From an uncultured Selenomonadaceae bacterium (lineage in GTDB: Bacteria > Bacillota > Negativicutes > Selenomonadales > Selenomonadaceae), in NCBI GenBank assembly GCA_905236255.1, contig CAJOPK010000060.1, positions 1 through 12,621 of the forward strand: a stretch of DNA of 12,621 nucleotides. The letters are read 5' to 3'. The first letter of the stretch is position 1, and each line of letters starts with the position of its first letter. The notes beneath the pieces were generated by a model. The model did no database searches. It had not been told where the DNA came from and saw only the letters and a list, made by a program, of their open reading frames with translations. Positions 1 through 6,900 of the stretch are shown piece after piece. The position numbers were made by a program, and so were the translations under genes.

Positions 1-43
1 ATTCGCTGTGAATTTCCAAACCGATGACGGCTTCATAATCCAT
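1..43 (-). CDS. gatB: GatB N-terminus, Asp/Glu-tRNA amidotransferase subunit B (partial)
   Basis: Only the first 14 codons are in the window; the rest lies off the left edge. They read MDYEAVIGLEIHSE, which matches the highly conserved opening of GatB (M-x-Y-E-x-V-I-G-L-E-x-H). GatB is the tRNA-binding kinase subunit of the cytosolic GatCAB complex, which transamidates Glu-tRNA(Gln) and Asp-tRNA(Asn). The start codon is ATG at 43-41, preceded by a strong Shine-Dalgarno sequence GAGGTGA ending about 6 bases upstream. The gene is divergent from the precorrin-2 dehydrogenase gene. The identification rests on a short peptide, but that peptide is distinctive. Confidence 0.85.
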   Translation of the reverse strand, partial: MDYEAVIGLEIHSE

Positions 44-82
44 TTAAATCACCTCAAAAAAAACTTCAATTTTCGTCGGGGT

Positions 83-115
83 GCTGTTCGACAAAAATTT
101 CAAAAAATCCTGCCC
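83..115 (-). repeat. GGGCAGGA-type intergenic element, copy A
   Basis: On the minus strand, GGGCAGGA is followed by a T-rich run, then TTTTGA and further AT-rich sequence. A similar element occurs at 7809-7842 on the same strand, upstream of the autotransporter. Over the first 18 bases 15 match, including all 8 of GGGCAGGA and the TTTTGA block. The element overlaps the hairpin at 108-123. Its role is unknown; the AT-rich part could match by chance, so the claim rests mainly on the 8-base core. Confidence 0.4.
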
Positions 116-123
116 TTGCAGGA
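102..123 (-). terminator. Hairpin plus T-run in the gatB leader, possible attenuator
   Basis: Read on the minus strand, TCCTGC - AAGG - GCAGGA forms a perfect 6-bp stem with a 4-base loop (108-123) followed at once by six T (107-102). That is the form of a short intrinsic terminator, lying about 60 bases upstream of the gatB start codon. If the gatB promoter lies further upstream, it could act as an attenuator or stop stray antisense transcription. The stem is short and the function is inferred from shape only. Confidence 0.4.
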
Positions 124-184
124 AAGTTGAAATTGCGGCAGAATAGTTTAAGCCGATTTTTTATTTAAAGAGTGATTAAAAAAA

Positions 185-850
185 ATGACTTATCCCGTAA
201 ATCTTGACATAAAGGACAAAATTTGTGTCGTTGTCGGCGGCGGAAAAGTTGCGGCAAGAAAAATTCGCGACATTCTGAAAGCCGGCGGAATCGTCGAAGT
301 AATTGCTCCGAAAATTTGTCCGGAAATTGAGAAACTTGCCGAAACTTCCGGACAAATAAAATTGATTCGCGAAAAATTTTCTCCGGAAAAAGTTTCGCCG
401 GATACTTCGATTTTAATTGCGGCGGCAGATGATCCGGAAGTCAATCGGCTTGTGATTGAAGAGGGTTGCCGGAAAAAAATTTTGGTAAATTCCGCAAACG
501 GCGGCGGGGATTTTGAAATACCTTCAAAAATTTTGCGGGGAAATTTTCTCCTGACGATTTCGACGGGCGGAAATTCTCCGGGATTTTCAAAATTTGTCCG
601 GTTGATGCTTGAAAGGGAATTTGACGAAAATTTTGGGGAAGGTTTGAAAATAATTTCCCGGTATCGCGAAAGGGCAAAGAAAATTTTGCCCGATTCGGAC
701 TCCCGTGCAAAATTTTGGCAAAATGTTTTTACGGAAGATTTATGGCGGGATTTGAAAAGCGGAGAGCTTAAAAATTTGGAGGCGAAAGTCGAAAATGCAT
801 TTGAAAGTTTTGGGGCTGAACTTCAAAACGACACCGGTGGAAATTCGTGA
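185..850 (+). CDS. sirC: Precorrin-2 dehydrogenase (siroheme synthase N-terminal domain type)
   Basis: This 221-aa protein matches the N-terminal half of CysG and yeast Met8p. These enzymes oxidise precorrin-2 to sirohydrochlorin with NAD+, and in some family members also insert iron to make siroheme. Visible features are the Rossmann motif VVVGGGKVAARK (15-26), AAADDPEVN (79-87), and the STGGNSPGFSK segment (126-136) of the dimerisation region. There is no uroporphyrinogen methyltransferase domain, so it is the stand-alone form. The position aligned with the catalytic Asp (CysG Asp104, Met8p Asp141) is Asn105 within VNSANGGGDF, so the chemistry may be altered. The ATG at 185 is the only start consistent with the conserved YPVNLDIKDK opening. 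Its last 56 bp overlap hemA, which supports co-transcription. Family assignment is firm; whether it also chelates metal cannot be told. Confidence 0.9.
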   Translation: MTYPVNLDIKDKICVVVGGGKVAARKIRDILKAGGIVEVIAPKICPEIEKLAETSGQIKLIREKFSPEKVSPDTSILIAAADDPEVNRLVIEEGCRKKILVNSANGGGDFEIPSKILRGNFLLTISTGGNSPGFSKFVRLMLEREFDENFGEGLKIISRYRERAKKILPDSDSRAKFWQNVFTEDLWRDLKSGELKNLEAKVENAFESFGAELQNDTGGNS

Positions 851-2060
851 AAAATTTTCCGTGAGCAAAGACGAGATAAAAAATCGCTTGGAAAATTTGG
901 ACGAATATGAAGGACTTGACGAGGCGGTTGTCCTGTCCACCTGCAACCGCTTTGAAATTTATGCCGTTGCGGACAATCCTTACGAAAATTCTTTAAAAAA
1001 GTTTATGGACGACCTGACCGGCATTGAAATTGATTCCGGTTTGTATGAATACGAAAATCGCGAATGTATCAAACATCTTTTTGAAGTTGCTGCAAGTTTG
1101 GATTCTCTTGTTTTGGGGGAAGGTCAAATTTTGTCGCAGGTCAAGGAAGCCTACAGGATCGCAAAATCCGTCGAAGCAACCCATACAGTTTTAAATACTC
1201 TTTTTAATCGGGCGGTCGCCTCCGGAAAACTTGTCCGGACGGAGACGGGAATTGCTTTAAAGTCGGTTTCCGTAAGTTCCGCTGCGGTTGAATTGGCGGC
1301 GAAAAATTTAAACGGGCTTGAAAACAAAAACGCGCTGATTTTCGGAGCCGGAAAAATGGCTTTGCTTGTGGCACAACATTTAAAATCTCACGGAGTCAAA
1401 AAAATTTTTGTTGCCAATCATCACATTGAGCGGGCGGTCGATATGGCAAACAAAATTGACGGGGAAGCCGTATCTTGGGAAAATGCCCTGAAAAGTGCGG
1501 ACAATGTGGAAGTCGTCGTAACTTCAACCGGCGCGCCGCATTATGTCGTAAAGCCGGAGCCTGTCCGGGAACTTATGAAAAGGCGGGAAGGTCGCGAAAT
1601 TTTCTTTATTGATATTGCCGTTCCCCGAGATGTAGATCCGGAAGTCGGGAAAATTCCGGGCGTAAATCTTTGCAACATTGACGATCTTGAAACGGTCGTG
1701 GATTTGCATAAGCAGGCGCGCAGGGAAGAAGCCGAATCCGCCAAAAAGATAGTTGCCGAAGAAGTCGAAGCGGTTGTCGAGAGATTTAAATATTTGAAAT
1801 TCCGCCCGATTATGGCGGATTTATCGGATCGCGCCGAAAAAATTCGGGAACGGGAAGTCAGAAGGTTTTCCGGAAAAATGCACGACTTGACCGACGAGGA
1901 CAAAAAAGTTATCGACAATATGACCAAAATGATTGTAAGAAAACTTTTGCGCCTGCCGATGATGAAATTAAATTCTTCCGCCGGAACTCGGGAAGCCGAT
2001 TTTTATGCCGGAGCGATGCGCGCTTTGTTCACGGAAGACGACGAAAAAATTGCCCTGTAA
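795..2060 (+). CDS. hemA: Glutamyl-tRNA reductase
   Basis: HemA reduces glutamyl-tRNA(Glu) with NADPH to glutamate-1-semialdehyde, the first committed step of C5-pathway tetrapyrrole synthesis in the cytosol. The 421-aa length is normal for the family. The N-terminal MHLKVLGLNFKTTPVEIREK is typical. The catalytic cysteine is Cys50 in LSTCNRFE, and the glutamyl-recognition segment SLVLGEGQILSQVKEAY lies at 104-120. The NADPH-binding Rossmann motif FGAGKM is at 183-188, FIDIAVPRDVDP at 271-282, and a helical dimerisation domain follows from about 305. The ATG at 795 is preceded by GGAGG (778-782) at 12-base spacing, so the start inside the upstream gene is real despite the 56-bp out-of-frame overlap. 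Translation is probably coupled to the upstream dehydrogenase. Confidence 0.97.
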   Translation: MHLKVLGLNFKTTPVEIREKFSVSKDEIKNRLENLDEYEGLDEAVVLSTCNRFEIYAVADNPYENSLKKFMDDLTGIEIDSGLYEYENRECIKHLFEVAASLDSLVLGEGQILSQVKEAYRIAKSVEATHTVLNTLFNRAVASGKLVRTETGIALKSVSVSSAAVELAAKNLNGLENKNALIFGAGKMALLVAQHLKSHGVKKIFVANHHIERAVDMANKIDGEAVSWENALKSADNVEVVVTSTGAPHYVVKPEPVRELMKRREGREIFFIDIAVPRDVDPEVGKIPGVNLCNIDDLETVVDLHKQARREEAESAKKIVAEEVEAVVERFKYLKFRPIMADLSDRAEKIREREVRRFSGKMHDLTDEDKKVIDNMTKMIVRKLLRLPMMKLNSSAGTREADFYAGAMRALFTEDDEKIAL

Positions 2061-2072
2061 GGAGTAAGAATC

Positions 2073-3323
2073 ATGTCAAAAAAAATAACGGCGTTGTTTG
2101 CGGACGGAAACGGAGAAATTTTTGACGCGCCGGGAATTGAAGGAGCCGGAAGGATCGGCGATAAAATTTTGCATTTGAAACCGGAGGATTTGATAAAACT
2201 TCCGGAAAGTGCGGATTTGATGTTTTTGCCGGAAAGAAGCGCGATCGGATTTAAAAACGGCGAAATCGTAAAATTAAAAGGACGCGCAGTTTCCGCGATT
2301 TTGCCGCAGGGATATACAAGGACACATTTGCCGGCGTTTCAAAAAAAATCCGGCGCAAAAATTTTGCCGCTCTACGGATATACCGCCGTCGTCCTTTACA
2401 AAGACGAACTTTATGCCGCCGCAATTTATACCGACGAAAATCACAAGTGGAATCCGGAAGGATACAATACGCGAAATTTGAAAAATTTAATTCGGCGGGT
2501 GAAGAAGGCTTTGCCCGAAAACCGGCTTGTAAATCACCTTGAAAATTGTTCGTTGAATTGGCATTGTCTGACGGCTCAAAATCTGTTTTATCACCGTTGG
2601 GAATGCGGTATTCCGACTTCTCCCGCCTGTAACGCGAATTGTTTGGGCTGTATTTCCCTGCAACCCGCCGAATGTTGTCCGAGTCCTCAAAGCCGGATAA
2701 AATTTAAGCCGACGGTCGAAGAAATTTCTTCAATCGGAATTTATCATTTGAAAGATGCGCCGGAAGGTATAATCAGTTTCGGGCAGGGGTGTGAAGGCGA
2801 ACCTTCCCTGCAAGCCGAAAACATAAGCGCGGCGATTGAAAAAATTCGTTCCGAAACTTCCGCCGGACAAATAAATATAAACACAAACGCCGGATTTACG
2901 GAAGGGATTAAAAAGATCGTCGATGCCGGACTTGATTCCATGCGAGTTTCGATAATAAGCGCGCTTGACGAAAGCTATCAATCTTATTACCGCGCCGGCT
3001 ACAAACTTGCCGACGTGAAAAATTCGATTGATTACGCCCTCAAAAAAAATGTCTACGTTTCGTTAAATCTTTTGTATATGCCCGGATTTAACGATCGGGA
3101 AAATGAATTTAATGCTTGGAAGAAATTTTTTGAAGAGTTGCCGGTTGAAATGATTCAGCTCCGGAATTTGAATTACGATCCGGATGCATTTTTTGAAACA
3201 ATGCCGGATTTTGAAGGAAAAATTTTCGGCACCAAAAACTTTATCGACGAACTTCAAAAAAATTTTCCGAATTTGAAAATCGGAAATTTCAGTCACTATG
3301 TCAAAAGCGGGGACATTTCATAA
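2073..3323 (+). CDS. Radical SAM protein of unknown function
   Basis: This 416-aa protein has a radical SAM core. Cys186, Cys190 and Cys193 in PACNANCLGC form the CX3CX2C motif for a [4Fe-4S] cluster. FGQGCEGEP (236-244) corresponds to the GGE SAM-binding strand, and INTNAG (269-274) and RVSIISA (291-297) fit later barrel strands. About 180 N-terminal residues form a separate domain I cannot name; it contains HLPAFQKKSGAKILPLYGYTA-like sequence around 85-105. Extra cysteines at 159, 165, 178, 201, 202 and 240 could ligate another cluster. I recall similar full-length proteins in other anaerobic Firmicutes and deltaproteobacteria, but none with a known substrate. It follows hemA by 12 bp with GGAG at 2061-2064 and a good spacing to ATG 2073, so it is probably in the same operon. 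A tetrapyrrole-linked role is only a guess from position. Confidence 0.85.
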   Translation: MSKKITALFADGNGEIFDAPGIEGAGRIGDKILHLKPEDLIKLPESADLMFLPERSAIGFKNGEIVKLKGRAVSAILPQGYTRTHLPAFQKKSGAKILPLYGYTAVVLYKDELYAAAIYTDENHKWNPEGYNTRNLKNLIRRVKKALPENRLVNHLENCSLNWHCLTAQNLFYHRWECGIPTSPACNANCLGCISLQPAECCPSPQSRIKFKPTVEEISSIGIYHLKDAPEGIISFGQGCEGEPSLQAENISAAIEKIRSETSAGQININTNAGFTEGIKKIVDAGLDSMRVSIISALDESYQSYYRAGYKLADVKNSIDYALKKNVYVSLNLLYMPGFNDRENEFNAWKKFFEELPVEMIQLRNLNYDPDAFFETMPDFEGKIFGTKNFIDELQKNFPNLKIGNFSHYVKSGDIS

Positions 3324-3548
3324 AATTCCGCCCCGACGTATAGTTCCGGCGAAGTGAAAAATTTTGAAAAAAATTTCTTATCCGATTGATGAAACTTTTC
3401 GCGACGTTGAAGAAAAAAATGTCCGATACTTCATTTTATCGAAATTATCAATTCAAAGTGGAAATTTCCGATAATTTGGTATTTGCACGAAAAAAATTCG
3501 ACGCGATACAATGAATTAAAGCGTCGAATACCGAATATAAACCGTCCG
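3324..3548. other. Convergent intergenic region
   Basis: This 225-bp AT-rich gap lies between the radical SAM gene (plus) and the universal stress gene (minus), which converge on it. It contains one clear intrinsic terminator, serving the minus-strand gene (3490-3529). I found no convincing terminator for the plus-strand gene: the CGGGG/CCCCG pair at 3308-3335 lacks a T-run. Two very short overlapping reading frames (36 and 31 codons) are present, but neither has a good ribosome site. Confidence 0.6.
3490..3529 (-). terminator. Intrinsic terminator of the universal stress gene
   Basis: ATTCGACGC (3496-3504) and GCGTCGAAT (3521-3529) are exact reverse complements, giving a 9-bp stem with a 16-base loop. 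On the minus strand the stem is followed by a run of T (3496-3490). It lies 20 bases past the stop codon of the universal stress protein gene, the expected place for the end of the autotransporter-stress protein transcript. Confidence 0.85.
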
Positions 3549-3965
3549 CTACTTCACCGCAAGCACCGGACATTTTGATTGCTCAATTACATATTGACTG
3601 ACGGAGCCGAGTAAAACGCCTTTGACCACACCGAGCCCGCGAGTACCCATTACTATCAAATCCGCACCGATCTCTTCGGCATAATCCAAAATCATTACCG
3701 CCGGCGCACCCGTTTCCGAATGTGTTTCATATTCCACACCTTCCGGAACGGATTTTTCCGCCCGCTCCAAAATCACTTCTCCCGCTTTTCTTACCGCCGC
3801 CAAAATCGCATCGGTCAAAAAAGCATTTATCGCAAGCTGATTGATGTTTGCGACGTAAAGGAAAATCAATTTTGCGTCGCAAATTTTCGCAATTTTTCCG
3901 GCTTGTTCGACTGCTCTGTCCGAAGTTTCCGAGCCGTCAACCGGAACCAAAATTTTTTTTATCAT
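3549..3965 (-). CDS. Universal stress protein, UspA family (ATP-binding type)
   Basis: This is a single-domain 138-aa UspA-fold protein, the usual size. It opens with MIKKILVPVDGSE, the family's first strand with the conserved Asp10. It ends with GTRGLGVVKGVLLGS (107-121), which fits the ATP-binding signature G-2x-G-9x-G-S exactly, followed by the closing strand CPVLAVK. ATP-binding members act as nucleotide-dependent cytosolic stress regulators; the target here is unknown. I chose the ATG at 3965-3963 because GGGAGG sits 9 bases upstream; a GTG three codons earlier overlaps that ribosome site. The gene starts 22 bp after the autotransporter stop with no terminator between, so the two are probably co-transcribed. 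A terminator follows it. Confidence 0.93.
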   Translation of the reverse strand: MIKKILVPVDGSETSDRAVEQAGKIAKICDAKLIFLYVANINQLAINAFLTDAILAAVRKAGEVILERAEKSVPEGVEYETHSETGAPAVMILDYAEEIGADLIVMGTRGLGVVKGVLLGSVSQYVIEQSKCPVLAVK

Positions 3966-3987
3966 ATACAACACCTCCCGAAAAATT

Positions 3988-6900
3988 TTACCAAATACGC
4001 CGAATCGTTATCGAGGCGGAAACGTCTTTGTCATGATTGCCGCGCTGATATGCCGCATCGCACCCCAAGAACCAGTTATGCGTAAGCCCGGTATCCGCCT
4101 TCAATGCAATAATCCCGTGTGTTTTGTCCTGATTGCTGCGGATTGTATATCTGTTTAAAGAATCGCCTTCATAACTGAAATTGAGTTTCGGAGTTGCACC
4201 GACAAGCCCCCGCTTTACTCCCAAACGCAAGCCGTAACTTCCGCTTTTCAAATTGCGCTTAAATTCAAAACCGAGTTGCCCGGTTACATAATTGTTGTGC
4301 TTTGAATTGACGTGTTGATTGTAAATTCCCGCGCCGCGCTCCGAATAACGACTTTGCCGCAAATACGATGCCTGCAAATTTACATAGGGCATAATATGCC
4401 AAGTCCTTTTCGGTTGAAGATCGTGACGATATTCCCCGCCGATTTCATAAATATGACTTGAATAATTCGCATCGGTCGAAAGTCCCAAAGTCGGAAGTCC
4501 CCGCCGCAACGAATTTCTGAGCCAACCGACATCTGCATAAATATACGCCGAATCCGCGCCTTTTCTCCATCCGGAATAAATTCCCGCGCGGGTATCGTAA
4601 ATATTTGCGTGAGAATTTGTCGCGCCGTAACTCATGGTACCGTAACTTACAAAAACACCGCCCCGCCAATTTCTGCCGAAAGCCTTGTCCCAACCGCCGG
4701 AAACCGTTTGACCGTGATAATCAACGTCCCCGCGCAGACTTCCCCAATTCTTTCCGAAACTCACCCAAGCATTGTTTTCCTCCCGGATATGTGCGGGAAC
4801 TTCAATTTCGGCTTTTACCAAAGTTTTTTCGTCGCCGTCATCGTCGGCAAAATGCGCCGGATTTATGGGAATTTCAATCGTTGACATTGCGAAGGCTTTG
4901 TTGAGCCTGTCCGAAATCACTTTATCGACAACAGTACTTTTTTGAGCAAGATTTAAAGTATTCAAAGAATCTTCCGAAGTCATTTCATTCAAAGATTTTT
5001 TTGCATCCTCCGAATCAAGATTGTAAATCGTCCGCAATTCGTTTACGCGACTGTCGCCGGAATTTGTAAGATTTTCATTCATATTTGAAACGGCAATCAG
5101 ACTTTCCGTTTCGTCGCCGGATAAACTTCCTATATTGTTGGCGGGATTTGTGGTAACAATCAATCTGTCGCCGTCAATTTTTCCGGTCGCGTTCATGAGT
5201 GCCGAAACTTCAACCGTCCGCTCTTCATCGTAAGCGGTAGCCGTTCCGGTAATTGAATTGGAAGTCAAAACAAGAGTCGTTTCATTCGGAAGGGCATTTT
5301 TCACCGTGACAACGGAACTGTCAATATCGGAATCGCCGGAAACTTGAATATATCCGCCGGAGCCGCCGCCTATTGCTTGAATCGTACCGTCCGAAACAAA
5401 ATCTCCGTTAATCGTCAAAATTGTATCGGCTGAAGCCGCGCCGATTGTCCCGTGATTTATAAATTTGCCGGTCGTGTCATCGGAAAAACCTTCCGCAATT
5501 TTTCCGCTCATATCGTTGAGATTGTAAGTTCCGCCGAAAAGACTTGCCCCGTTTGCAACGGTGACATTCAAAACGTCCGCCGAGCCGGAATAAATCATTG
5601 TGCCGGAATTTACAAAAATTTTCATATTTTCCGCGCCGGAAATATTCCCGGAATAATTGAAGTCGGTGTTAAAATTCAAAGCGGTTACAAGGTCGGGGAT
5701 ATAATCCGTGTAAACATATTCCGAATCGTTGTATCGGATTTTGAGCGGCTCAATATTGCCGGTCTCTTCTTTTTCGGTTTCGTTGCCGTCGTCATCTTTG
5801 GTCTTTAACTTATAAGTTACGGTTTTTTCTTCCGAATATATTCCGTCGCTTTCCGAAAAATTTTTCCAATCCGATTTAATGTTGCCGTTAATCTGCGCGC
5901 CTTCATTGACATTTATATTTTTGACCAGCGCATTTTTGCCTATATAGATTGCATTTTCGCCGCCGGTGACAGTTCCGGAAAGATTGTAATTGTCGATAAG
6001 CGCGCCTTTCAATTCGTCGCCCGTATAATTGTATTCGTTATTGCTTGAAATTGTAATATCGTAATTTGATGCACCGATGATATTTCCGGTGAGTTCGTCA
6101 ACTTCGCGTGAATATCTGATATAAGAGCCGCGATATTCGTCAAGTGCGCCGTTTGAAGATGAGCCGAAGTTAAATTCGATTGCGTTGCCGCCCTGTCCGG
6201 AAGCCGTGACCGTGCCGGATTGATTCAAAGTCTGAGTTCTGCCGTAAGCAATTAAAATTCCCTTGCCGCGATAACCGTCGGAATGAATTTCGGTTGAAGT
6301 CGGAACATTTATCGTGTTTTCGTAACCGTCAACGCGAATACCGACCGCGCCGGTGCCTTCCGTCAAAATATTTGCGGATTGGGTAACGTTGTTTCTTGCT
6401 CCGAAAACGTGTAAGCCCACACCGAGAGGAACCTGACTGTAAGAATTGTTGAGGTAGTAAGTACCGCCTTCACTGCGTTTTGAATAACCTTGAGTATTGT
6501 CGATCGTCAAATCGTTGCCGTAAACAGATTTGCCGTAATAAGCCTTTCGATCAAAATCGTAATTCAAGTCTTGCATGGCGGCAAGTTCGACTTCCAAAAA
6601 TCCGGTGTAATTCGAGTAAGGACGATGACTCATCATTCCGGGAGTTTGAAAATGTGAACCTTCAAACATCCGGACGCCGACTTCGTCGTTGTATTCCCAA
6701 CCGTTTACCGGAAGTCCCGAAACGCCGTTAAAAGTCGCGCCGTCCAAAACTTCGGTCACCTTGTTGCCGATAAAATAAGCGTAACCGGAAGCGGGATTTT
6801 CTTCATTTGAATATCTTGACACAATAAAATAATCGTTTTGATTGATTTCCGGATTTTGTTCTTGAAGTTCGGCAAAAGTTTCGGGAGTGACAATCCGCAT

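Larger units (their letters stand above)
44..184. promoter_or_regulatory. Divergent gatB / precorrin-2 dehydrogenase intergenic region
   Basis: This 141-bp region must hold the start signals of both divergent genes. I could not identify a convincing -35/-10 pair on either strand. It contains a 6-bp perfect inverted repeat (108-123) and a GGGCAGGA-type element (83-115, minus strand) that recurs upstream of the autotransporter; both are listed separately. The plus-strand gene has only a weak ribosome site (AGAGTGA, about 10 bases before its ATG). Confidence 0.5.

Noticed and set aside
3308..3335. CGGGG/CCCCG inverted repeat at the end of the radical SAM gene
   Set aside because: The stem is 5 bp with an 18-base loop and no following T-run, so it is not supported as a terminator.
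3442..3477. AAATTATC/GATAATTT inverted repeat
   Set aside because: It is an all-AT-rich 8-bp stem with a 20-base loop and no T-run; chance in this composition.
3364..3514. Two overlapping tiny frames (TTG 3364 to 3474, 36 codons; ATG 3419 to 3514, 31 codons)
   Set aside because: Neither has a convincing Shine-Dalgarno sequence, the second runs into the terminator hairpin, and the peptides match nothing I recognise. A decayed gene remains possible.
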